Source: Gammaproteobacteria bacterium
GTDB lineage: Bacteria > Pseudomonadota > Gammaproteobacteria > Thiohalorhabdales > Thiohalorhabdaceae
NCBI GenBank assembly: GCA_018609925.1
Contig: JAHEOG010000126.1
Location: forward strand, 1-8,414
DNA: 8,414 nt
Direction of reading: 5' to 3'
The first letter of the stretch is position 1, and the number at the start of each line of letters is the position of its first letter. Positions 1-5,707 of this stretch are shown in pieces. The notes beneath the pieces are model-generated. The model did no database searches. It worked only from the letters and a program-made list of their open reading frames with translations, and was not told the DNA's origin. The position numbers and the translations under genes are program-made.

Positions 1-448
1 CACCCTGGCCGAGGTGGCCGATGAATTGGACCTCGGCTCCTTGGTCTACCTGGGCTGGGGGGAGCGCAAGGCAGGCGGGCACCGCCGCGAGTCCATCCTC
101 GCCGATGCCTTGGAGGCCCTGGTGGGGGCCGTCCTGGTGGAGGGCGGAGTGGAGGCCATGAGCGAGCTTGTCCACCGGCTTTGGGCCCCGCGCATGGCGG
201 CCTTGGTTCCCGAGACGGCCACCAAGGACCCCAAGACCCGACTCCAGGAGCACCTCCAGGCCCAGGGCTTAACCCTCCCGGAATACTCCCTGGTGGAGAC
301 TTCCGGGGCGGACCATGCCCAGCAGTTCACCATTGAGTGTGTCGTGGCGGGACAGGAAGCGGCCCGTGGAGAGGGCAGCAGCAAGCGCCGCGCGGAGCAG
401 GAAGCCGCCCAGCAGATGCTGCGCCGGCTCGGAGCGGACAATGACTGA
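1..448 (+). CDS. rnc: Ribonuclease III, C-terminal part (5' end outside window)
   Basis: RNase III is the double-strand-specific endoribonuclease that cuts rRNA precursors, some mRNAs and antisense duplexes in the cytoplasm. The frame is open from base 2, so the gene starts upstream; a GTG at 14 is internal. What remains is the end of the nuclease domain and the whole double-stranded RNA binding domain. The motif RRESILADALEALVGA is visible, and its Asp (codon 104-106) and Glu (codon 113-115) match metal-binding D114 and E117 of the E. coli enzyme. The first catalytic signature lies upstream and cannot be checked. The dsRBD runs from DPKTRLQEHLQ (about 230) to the SSKRRAEQEAAQQML helix near the C-terminus. 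The stop codon overlaps the era start, indicating translational coupling. Identity is secure from the motifs and the era neighbour. Confidence 0.96.
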   Translation, partial: TLAEVADELDLGSLVYLGWGERKAGGHRRESILADALEALVGAVLVEGGVEAMSELVHRLWAPRMAALVPETATKDPKTRLQEHLQAQGLTLPEYSLVETSGADHAQQFTIECVVAGQEAARGEGSSKRRAEQEAAQQMLRRLGADND

Positions 449-1349
449 CGGCAGCGAGGCAGGGGTGGGGTTCCGAAGCGGGATCGTGGCTCTGGTGGGT
501 CGGCCAAACGTGGGCAAGTCCACGCTGATGAACCGGATCCTGGAGGAGAAAGTCTCCATTGTCTCCCGCCGTCCTCAGACCACCCGCCACCGGATTCAGG
601 GCATCCATACAACCGACAGTTACCAGATGGTCTTTGTGGACACCCCGGGGATCCATCAATCCGAGCGCAAGCTCAATCGCTATATGGTGGCCACTGCCGT
701 CGCCGCTCTGGAGGGGGTGGATGTCGTCGTTCTGGTGGTCGAGGCCTTGCGCTGGACGGCAGGTGAGGATGCCATATTGGAGCGTCTGGAAGGCCTAGAG
801 GCCCCAGTCATTGCGGCGGTCAACAAGGTCGACCGGGTGACGCCTCGGGGCAAGCTTTTGCCGTACCTGGACCAGCTTCAGCAGCGCTACCCCTTTGCCG
901 CGCTTGTACCCATAGGGGCCCGCAAAGGGGAGAACGTGGACGCCTTAGAAGGGGAGATGGCGGCGCGGCTCCCCGAGGGTGTACCCCTGTTCCCCGAGGA
1001 CCAGCTCACCGACAAGAGCCTGCGCTTTTTGGTGGCCGAGCTGGTGCGCGAGCAGCTCTTCCATCAGCTGGGCCAGGAGCTGCCCTACGCCACCGAGGTG
1101 GTGGTGGAGCGGTTCTCCGAGCAGGACCAGCGCACCCGCCTGCAGGCCACCATCCTGGTGGAGCGGGAAGGCCAGAAGGCTATCGTTTTGGGTCGCGGTG
1201 GGCGCCGGATCAAACAGATCGGCACGGAGGCCCGTCGGTCCATCCAGACGCTGCTGGATACCTCCGTCCATCTGGACCTCTTCGTCCGGGTGCAGAAGGG
1301 CTGGACCCGCGACGAACGGGCCCTTCGCGAGCTGGGCTACGAGGAGTAA
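441..1349 (+). CDS. era: GTPase Era, 302 aa
   Basis: Era is an essential GTPase that binds the 3' end of 16S rRNA and helps 30S subunit maturation. The GTPase domain shows G1 GRPNVGKST (residues 20-28), a TT pair in the G2 region (47-48), G3 DTPG (67-70) and G4 NKVD (128-131). The C-terminal KH RNA-binding domain carries GRGGRRIKQIG (251-261). Length matches E. coli Era (301 aa). The start is the ATG at 441, inside the last codons of rnc (8-base overlap, ATGACTGA), with GGAG at 431-434 as ribosome binding site. The frame stays open further upstream, but those starts lie deep within rnc. The G5 region reads PIGARKG, so Gly159 sits where the usual Ser of the SA motif is expected. This is probably tolerated, since G5 is the least conserved element. 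Confidence 0.97.
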   Translation: MTDGSEAGVGFRSGIVALVGRPNVGKSTLMNRILEEKVSIVSRRPQTTRHRIQGIHTTDSYQMVFVDTPGIHQSERKLNRYMVATAVAALEGVDVVVLVVEALRWTAGEDAILERLEGLEAPVIAAVNKVDRVTPRGKLLPYLDQLQQRYPFAALVPIGARKGENVDALEGEMAARLPEGVPLFPEDQLTDKSLRFLVAELVREQLFHQLGQELPYATEVVVERFSEQDQRTRLQATILVEREGQKAIVLGRGGRRIKQIGTEARRSIQTLLDTSVHLDLFVRVQKGWTRDERALRELGYEE

Positions 1350-1540
1350 AGGGCCTCCTGACCGGGATAGGACCTCAGGGGTTACCGAGCCCACGAAGGA
1401 CAGGGGGACAGCGAAAACCCGGAGCCACCCCCTGCCAACCGATTCGGTCATACTCAGGGGGGTAGGCCCTTCAAACAGGTTTTCCTCCGTGGTCGGAAGC
1501 CCTGACGAAACCGCCCCGCTCCTTCCCGGAGGTCGGGACC
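1350..1540 (+). other. Gap between era and recO, no gene seen
   Basis: These 191 bases hold no convincing gene. A frame is open through them on the + strand, but it is only the continuation of a shadow frame across era and recO. Visible structure: an 8-base inverted pair, AAGGGCCT (1349-1356) and AGGCCCTT (1464-1471), 107 bases apart; a direct repeat CTCAGGGG at 1374-1381 and 1453-1460; and CCTCCG at 1484-1489, complementary to the recO ribosome binding region. No T-tract terminator and no good -35/-10 pair were found. recO may therefore be read from the upstream promoter through a long leader. Confidence 0.6.
1528..1533 (+). promoter_or_regulatory. recO ribosome binding site, possibly sequestered
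   Basis: GGAGGT lies 7 bases before the GTG at 1541 and decides that unusual start. CCTCCG at 1484-1489 can pair over 6 bases with CGGAGG at 1527-1532. A local alternative is a 4-base stem, CTCC (1519-1522) with GGAG (1528-1531), closing a 5-base loop. Either would hide the site. The pairing is seen in the sequence; any regulatory role is inference. Confidence 0.7.
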
Positions 1541-2266
1541 GTGAGCCAGCCCGAAAGCCACACCGCCTACATCTTGCACCGGCGCCCCTATCGCGAGACC
1601 AGCCTGCTGGTGGAGCTGTTCACCGAGGATGCCGGCCGAGTGGGCGTGGTGGCGCGTGGCGCCCGCAAGCCGCGCAAGGGCGCGACCCCTTTGGAACCGT
1701 TCCGGCCGCTGCAGGTGGGCTGGGGCGGGCGCGGCGAGCTACGCTCCCTGCGAGGCGCCGAGGCCCTTGGGGCGCCGGCTGGGCTGCGCGGGGAGGCCCT
1801 CTATCTGGGGTTTTACCTGAACGAGCTTTTGCTGAGGCTGTGCGCCCGCCTGGATCCCTATCCCCGGGTGTTCGGGGCCTATCGGGAGACCTTGGCGGCC
1901 CTGGCCCACGGGGGGCGCGATCAATGCCTGCGGCTCTTCGAGGCCGGCCTGCTGCGGGAGCTGGGCCTCGCCCCCGACTGGGGTCGCTGCGGCAGGTGTG
2001 GCGCGGCCGTGGATCCGGAACAGAGCTATGCCTGGGAGCCCGAGGTCGGAGTCGTATGTCCCGCCTGTACTGGGGATCCCCGTCCTTTCTCGGGACGCGC
2101 CGTGTGCTCCCTGACCGGGGGGGGAGGGGCCGACCGATGCGAGCGCCGCGAGGCGCGGGATTTGATGCGGACCGCGCTGGCCCCCCATTTGGGCTCTCGC
2201 CCCTTGGCCAGCCGCGAGCTATTGCGCTCCGTTAGCCGTGGGGACGGCTCCAAGGAGAACCCTTAG
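1541..2266 (+). CDS. recO: DNA repair protein RecO, 241 aa, with zinc-type cysteine cluster
   Basis: RecO works with RecR (and RecF) to load RecA onto SSB-coated single-stranded DNA in gap repair, and it anneals complementary strands. The N-terminal OB fold is recognisable from YILHRRPYRETSLLVELFT and the VVARGARKP segment (about residues 10-45). A mostly helical C-terminal part follows, ending in the typical ALAPHLGSRPLASRELLRS. Four cysteines, C150-x2-C153 and C173-x2-C176, form a zinc-finger pattern known in many RecO proteins but absent from E. coli RecO. Length fits the family (E. coli 242 aa). The start is a GTG supported by GGAGGT 7 bases upstream, with no other in-frame start before it. 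A run of eight G at 2117-2124 lies within the coding sequence. The place between era and pdxJ is the standard gammaproteobacterial one. Confidence 0.93.
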   Translation: MSQPESHTAYILHRRPYRETSLLVELFTEDAGRVGVVARGARKPRKGATPLEPFRPLQVGWGGRGELRSLRGAEALGAPAGLRGEALYLGFYLNELLLRLCARLDPYPRVFGAYRETLAALAHGGRDQCLRLFEAGLLRELGLAPDWGRCGRCGAAVDPEQSYAWEPEVGVVCPACTGDPRPFSGRAVCSLTGGGGADRCERREARDLMRTALAPHLGSRPLASRELLRSVSRGDGSKENP

Positions 2267-2320
2267 CCGGGGGGAGGTCGTGCTACCCTGGCGTCGCGGA
2301 TCCGGGAGGCCGGAGGAGCC

Positions 2321-3058
2321 ATGATCGAGCTGGGCGTCAACATCGACCACGTGGCCACCCTGCGTGAGACTCGGGGGAGCGCCTATCCCGAGCCCGTCCA
2401 TGCCGCCCTGGAGGCGGAGCGGGCCGGGGCCGACGGCATCACGGCCCATTTGCGCGAGGACCGCCGCCACATCCAGGACCGGGATATCCGGATCCTCCAG
2501 GAGACTGTCCAGACCAAGCTGAACCTGGAGATGGCCCTCACCGAGGAGATGATCGGGGTCGCCGAGCAGGTCCGTCCGCGGGACTGCTGCCTGGTCCCGG
2601 AGCGCCGCGCCGAGCTCACCACCGAGGGGGGACTGGATGTGGCCTCCCAGGTGGCGGCGGTCCAGGCCGCGGTGGAGCGCCTGACCGGAGCCGGCATCCG
2701 GGTCTCCCTGTTCGTGGATCCCGATCCGGAGCAGCTCGAAGCGGCCAGCCAAGCGGGGGCGCCGGTGGTGGAGCTCCACACCGGGGCCTATGCCAACGCC
2801 ACCGGGGCCGAGTCCCGCAGGCAGGAGCTGCAACGGATCGAGACCGGGATGGCCCGGGCCCATGCCCTGGGTTTGCGGGTTCACGGTGGCCACGGTCTGG
2901 ACTACGCCAATGTGGAGGCCATCGCGCAGCTGCCCGGGGTCAAGGAGCTGAACATCGGTCACGCCATCGTGGCCCGGGCCGTCTTTGACGGCCTCGGCCT
3001 TGCCGTGGCCGGGATGAAGCGCCGGATTCGGGAAGGGGCCGCCTTCCGGCGCGGTTAG
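2321..3058 (+). CDS. pdxJ: Pyridoxine 5'-phosphate synthase PdxJ, 245 aa
   Basis: PdxJ condenses 1-deoxy-D-xylulose 5-phosphate with 1-amino-acetone 3-phosphate to form pyridoxine 5'-phosphate, the last ring-forming step of the DXP-dependent vitamin B6 pathway. It is a TIM-barrel protein that forms an octamer. The start MIELGVNIDHVATLRE is diagnostic. The catalytic residues corresponding to E. coli H45, E72 and H193 are H43 (in HLRED), E70 (in NLEMA) and H191 (in GGHGLDY). The phosphate-binding ELNIGHAI segment (209-216) is intact, as is TTEGGLDV (100-107). Length is close to E. coli PdxJ (243 aa). GGAGG at 2312-2316 lies 4 bases before the ATG, 54 bases after recO. acpS follows within 26 bases, as in E. 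coli, which supports one transcript. Confidence 0.97.
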   Translation: MIELGVNIDHVATLRETRGSAYPEPVHAALEAERAGADGITAHLREDRRHIQDRDIRILQETVQTKLNLEMALTEEMIGVAEQVRPRDCCLVPERRAELTTEGGLDVASQVAAVQAAVERLTGAGIRVSLFVDPDPEQLEAASQAGAPVVELHTGAYANATGAESRRQELQRIETGMARAHALGLRVHGGHGLDYANVEAIAQLPGVKELNIGHAIVARAVFDGLGLAVAGMKRRIREGAAFRRG

Positions 3059-3070
3059 GCAGCGACTTCC

Positions 3071-3076
3071 GGGAGG
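3071..3076 (+). promoter_or_regulatory. acpS ribosome binding site, favours GTG at 3085
   Basis: GGGAGG ends 8 bases before the GTG at 3085 but only 2 bases before the alternative in-frame GTG at 3079. The normal spacing therefore favours 3085. Confidence 0.7.
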
Positions 3077-3084
3077 TTGTGGTT

Positions 3085-3489
3085 GTGATTCTAGGCTTGG
3101 GAACCGACTTGGTAGCGGTAGCCCGCGTTCGCTCTGTTCTGGAGCATCGGGGCGAGCGCTTCGCTCGCAAGCTGCTCACCGAGGCGGAATGGCGGACTTG
3201 CCGGGGGCGCGAGGATCCGGCCCAGTGCCTGGCCGCACGCTTTGCGGCCAAGGAGGCGGGGGTGAAGGCCCTAGGGACGGGATTCCGCAACGGCATCCGG
3301 TTCCGGGATCTGGAGGTATACCGTGCCCCCGGTGAGCCGCCTCGACTGTCCTTCCACGGGGCGGCGGCGGGGCGGGCTTGGCAGCTCGGGGTCCGCCACA
3401 CCCACCTGAGCCTAGCCGACGAGCCGGAATATTCCCTGGCCACCGTGGTCCTGGAAGGGACCGATTCGGGTGATTTGACACCCGAGTGA
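3085..3489 (+). CDS. acpS: Holo-[acyl-carrier-protein] synthase AcpS, 134 aa
   Basis: AcpS transfers 4'-phosphopantetheine from coenzyme A to a serine of acyl carrier protein, which activates it for fatty acid synthesis. It is a small cytoplasmic homotrimer. With the GTG at 3085 as start, the protein begins MILGLGTDLV and carries the Mg-binding Asp (D8) and the second metal ligand Glu (E57) in RFAAKEAGVKALGTG, followed by FRNGIRF. The C-terminal half has HLSLADEPEYSLATVV, as expected. Length fits the family (E. coli 126 aa). An in-frame GTG at 3079 would add only two residues, and the ribosome binding site spacing speaks against it. The pdxJ-acpS order is conserved in gammaproteobacteria. Confidence 0.95.
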   Translation: MILGLGTDLVAVARVRSVLEHRGERFARKLLTEAEWRTCRGREDPAQCLAARFAAKEAGVKALGTGFRNGIRFRDLEVYRAPGEPPRLSFHGAAAGRAWQLGVRHTHLSLADEPEYSLATVVLEGTDSGDLTPE

Positions 3490-3544
3490 AGCTCTGGCAG
3501 AAACTGGAAGTTCGTCGACCAAAACCACACAAAGGGGGGATACT

Positions 3545-3805
3545 ATGCGTATCCATGTCTTAGCCGTGGCCCTGGTCGGGGCCCTTGCCGCTCCCGCCGT
3601 TGCCGCCGAGTCCGTGGATGTGAACGAGGCCAGTGTCGAGGAGCTCATGGCCCTGGACGGGGTCGGGGAAGTCCTCGCCCGGCGGATCGTTGACTACCGG
3701 CAAAGCCACGACGGCTTCGCCTCGGTGGCTGAGCTCCAGGAGGTTGACGGCATCGGGACCCGGACCCTGGAGGAGCTAAAAGGGGAGGTCGAGGCTGGCA
3801 GCTAG
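3545..3805 (+). CDS. Small secreted helix-hairpin-helix protein, ComEA-like, 86 aa
   Basis: The protein has a Sec signal peptide (residues 1-20, hydrophobic core VLAVALVGALAAP) with a likely cleavage site after AVA at 18-20. The rest is a single ComEA-type domain: VDVNEAS (24-30), a first helix-hairpin-helix with GVG (39-41) in the ALDGVGEVLARRIVDYR segment, then a second with GIG (69-71). Such proteins bind double-stranded DNA through the backbone. ComEA pulls DNA into the periplasm during natural transformation, and short gammaproteobacterial relatives such as E. coli YbaV have no firm role. Here it is most likely periplasmic. It follows acpS by 55 bases with a G-rich ribosome binding site (about 3534-3540) and is the last gene before the terminator. 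Family membership is clear; a role in DNA uptake is inference, because no other competence gene is visible. Confidence 0.88.
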   Translation: MRIHVLAVALVGALAAPAVAAESVDVNEASVEELMALDGVGEVLARRIVDYRQSHDGFASVAELQEVDGIGTRTLEELKGEVEAGS

Positions 3806-3825
3806 CCAGACGGACCCTCGCCCAG

Positions 3826-3860
3826 AAGAGGGCCGCGCTCCGGCGCGGCCCTTTTGCTTT
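3826..3860 (+). terminator. Rho-independent terminator after the rnc-era-recO-pdxJ-acpS-comEA-like unit
   Basis: A perfect 9-base stem, GGGCCGCGC (3830-3838) with GCGCGGCCC (3843-3851), closes a TCCG loop. TTTT, GC and TTT follow. The A/G-rich bases before the stem can pair with the T run and lengthen it. It stands 20-odd bases after the ComEA-like stop codon and before aroD, so it ends the upstream unit. Confidence 0.92.
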
Positions 3861-3901
3861 GCCTCTGCCCCAACAGGTCGACCCCCGGTCCGGGAGGAGC
3901 C

Positions 3902-4630
3902 ATGTCCAGACCCCACATCGTTGCCTGTCTGGCGGCTGCGGGTCCGGAGGATCTGCCGGATGAGGGCGGCAGCCGGGTGGCCCGGGCGGATTTGGTGGAG
4001 GTTCGCCTCGACGCGATCACCGGGGGACCCTCTGTTGCCGCCGCCCTCTGCCATGCCGTGGCGCAATGGCAGCGTCCGCTGTTACTGACCCCCCGCTCGG
4101 CCGGGGAAGGGGGCTTCCGCCGCTGGGACGAGGATCAGCGCCGGGCCTTTTTGGAAGCGGCCTGGGGGGCTCATGGCCCCGCCTTCGTGGACGTCGAGCT
4201 CCGCGACTCCCCCGAGCTCCTCGACTGGGTCCGGGCCCACCGGCCCGAGGGCTGCCAGCTCATCGCCTCCTTCCACGCCTTCGATCGCTACCCCGGCTCG
4301 GACTGGTTGGATGTGCTTGCCCTGGAGGCCGGCGCCCTCGAGGCGGACCATTTCAAGGCCGCTGTGCATGTGGCCGATACCGACGAGATGGCCGATCTGG
4401 CCTGCTGGACCCACCGTCGGAGCCGATCCCAGTCCCTGATCGCCATGGGCTTGGGAACGGCGGGAGCCTTGTCCCGGGTGATGGGTCCCGCCTTCGGGAG
4501 CTGGGCCTGTTACGCCTCGCTGGATCGGGCCACGGGGCCGGGACAGCTCGGGCTGGAGGAGCTCGCCGATCTTGTCGAGCGGTTCTATCCCGACGAGGCG
4601 GAATCGGGGGAGTCGTCGGTAGGCCGGTGA
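3902..4630 (+). CDS. aroD: Type I 3-dehydroquinate dehydratase AroD, 242 aa
   Basis: The enzyme removes water from 3-dehydroquinate to give 3-dehydroshikimate in the shikimate pathway, through a Schiff base on a lysine. Class I features are present: DLVEVRLD (30-37), PRSAGEGG (64-71) with substrate-binding R65 and E69, DVELRD (97-102), the general acid/base H125 in IASFHAFDRYPG, the Schiff-base lysine K152 in DHFKAAVHVADT, and the C-terminal substrate loop with R192 (LSRVMG) and Q215 (GPGQLG). These match E. coli R82, E86, H143, K170, R213 and Q236. Length is near the family norm (E. coli 252 aa). The ATG at 3902 has GGGAGGAG directly upstream. An earlier in-frame start at 3854 lies in the terminator tail and would add an unrelated N-terminus. 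The gene follows a strong terminator, so it needs its own promoter, but none is obvious in the 41 bases between. Confidence 0.93.
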   Translation: MSRPHIVACLAAAGPEDLPDEGGSRVARADLVEVRLDAITGGPSVAAALCHAVAQWQRPLLLTPRSAGEGGFRRWDEDQRRAFLEAAWGAHGPAFVDVELRDSPELLDWVRAHRPEGCQLIASFHAFDRYPGSDWLDVLALEAGALEADHFKAAVHVADTDEMADLACWTHRRSRSQSLIAMGLGTAGALSRVMGPAFGSWACYASLDRATGPGQLGLEELADLVERFYPDEAESGESSVGR

Positions 4631-4756
4631 TGAGCGCTTCTGGGCCCCCACCGGAGCCTGTGATAGATTCCTTTCGGCAACCCGGCTCCCCGGCGCCGGG
4701 TCCCTCGGTCCCCGTGCCTGCGGGCAAAGGAAGCTCGCTGGCAAAGGAAGAAGGCA
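4631..4756 (+). other. Gap between aroD and galU with duplicated ribosome binding segment
   Basis: These 126 bases hold no gene. An imperfect promoter-like TGTGATAGATT lies near 4660-4669, but I find no matching -35. A 7-base hairpin, ACCCGGC (4680-4686) with GCCGGGT (4695-4701), has no T tract and is not a convincing terminator. The 11-mer GGCAAAGGAAG occurs at 4723-4733 and 4740-4750. The second copy serves as the galU ribosome binding site. Confidence 0.6.
4723..4750 (+). repeat. Direct repeat GGCAAAGGAAG x2 before galU
   Basis: Two identical 11-base copies, starts 17 bases apart, each contain an AAGGA-type ribosome binding core. Only the second is correctly spaced for the ATG at 4757. 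Confidence 0.8.
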
Positions 4757-5683
4757 ATGCCACAGCCCGTCCGTAAGGCCGTTTTCCCTGTGGCTGGTCT
4801 GGGCACCCGGTTCCTGCCGGCGACCAAGGCCATGGCCAAAGAGATGCTGCCCGTCGTGGACAAGCCCCTCATCCAATACGCGGTGGAGGAGGCCGTCGCG
4901 GCGGGCATCGAGCAGGTCATCTTCGTCACCGGGCGGGGCAAGCGCTCCATCGAGGACCACTTCGATTTCCAGGAAGGCCTGGAGAGCCTGCTCCTGGACA
5001 AAGGCCGGGAGGACCTGGCCCAGGTCTACCGGGAAGTCTCGGACATGGCCTCGGTCACCTACGTCCGGCAGAAGCAGCCCCTCGGGCTCGGCCATGCCGT
5101 CTGGTGCGCCCGGGACTCGGTAGCGGACGAGCCGTTCGCGGTGCTATTGCCCGATGACCTGATGGACGCCGAGCCGGGGGCCATCGGACGCATGAAGGCG
5201 GCCTACGAGGCGAGCGGCGCCAGCCAGGTGGCGGTGGAGCCGGTCCCTCCGGAGGCGGTGGGCGCCTACGGCGTCGTCGATCCCGGCGCCTTCGACGGCG
5301 AGACCTACCCGGTTAATGGCCTGGTGGAGAAGCCCGATCCCCGGCAGGCGCCGTCCCATCTGGCCGTGGTGGGACGCTATGTCCTGGCACCCACGGTATT
5401 GGACGCCCTGGGCCGGGCCCAGCGGGGCCGCGGTGGGGAGATCCAGCTCACCGACGCCCTCGAGGCCCTGATCACCGACTACGGCGAGACCCTGCGCGCC
5501 TATCCTTTCCCCGGGACCCGGTTCGACTGCGGCTCCAAGCTGGGCTACCTCAAGGCCCAAGTGGAGCTGGGTCTGCGCCGGGACGATCTGGGCCGCGAGC
5601 TGACCGAATACCTGCAGGAGCGGCTGCGGGGACGGAATCCCCCGGTGCCAAGCGGGCCCCAACAGACCTCGGACCAATCCTAA
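4757..5683 (+). CDS. galU: UTP-glucose-1-phosphate uridylyltransferase GalU, 308 aa
   Basis: GalU makes UDP-glucose and pyrophosphate from UTP and glucose 1-phosphate, feeding envelope polysaccharides, glycolipids and sugar interconversion. It is a nucleotidyltransferase with a Rossmann-like fold. Visible motifs are the nucleotide-binding GLGTRFLPATK (14-24) followed by KEMLPVVDKPLIQY (28-41), QPLGLGHAV (107-115), the Mg-binding LLPDD (130-134), NGLVEKP (187-193), VGRYVL (205-210), GGEIQLTD (226-233) and FDCGSKLGYL near the C-terminus. These fit bacterial GalU rather than the related RmlA or GlmU. Length matches (E. coli 302 aa), with a short Pro/Gln/Ser-rich tail. The ATG is preceded by AAGGAAG at 4744-4750. 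sat/cysC follows after 24 bases, so the two genes are probably co-transcribed, though a functional link is not established. Confidence 0.95.
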   Translation: MPQPVRKAVFPVAGLGTRFLPATKAMAKEMLPVVDKPLIQYAVEEAVAAGIEQVIFVTGRGKRSIEDHFDFQEGLESLLLDKGREDLAQVYREVSDMASVTYVRQKQPLGLGHAVWCARDSVADEPFAVLLPDDLMDAEPGAIGRMKAAYEASGASQVAVEPVPPEAVGAYGVVDPGAFDGETYPVNGLVEKPDPRQAPSHLAVVGRYVLAPTVLDALGRAQRGRGGEIQLTDALEALITDYGETLRAYPFPGTRFDCGSKLGYLKAQVELGLRRDDLGRELTEYLQERLRGRNPPVPSGPQQTSDQS

Positions 5684-5707
5684 AGCCAACACAGGGATGC
5701 CTTACCC

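Noticed and set aside
979..2235. Long open + strand frame (418 codons) across era, the gap and recO
   Set aside because: It overlaps two well-supported genes in another frame, its product is Arg/Pro/Gly/Ser-rich with no family resemblance, and GC-rich DNA commonly yields such frames.
2219..2962. Open - strand frame (247 codons) opposite pdxJ
   Set aside because: It is antisense to a fully conserved PdxJ and has the low-complexity composition expected of a shadow.
3079..3081. GTG at 3079 as acpS start
   Set aside because: Only 2 bases separate it from the ribosome binding site; the GTG at 3085 has normal spacing and matches the usual AcpS N-terminus.
4660..4669. TGTGATAGATT as the galU promoter
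   Set aside because: The -10 match is partial and no acceptable -35 lies at 16-18 bases upstream.
4680..4701. Hairpin after aroD as terminator
   Set aside because: The 7-base GC stem has no T tract after it.
4082..5095. Long open - strand frame (337 codons) opposite aroD and galU
   Set aside because: It mirrors conserved genes with clear catalytic motifs and shows no recognisable domain or ribosome binding site.
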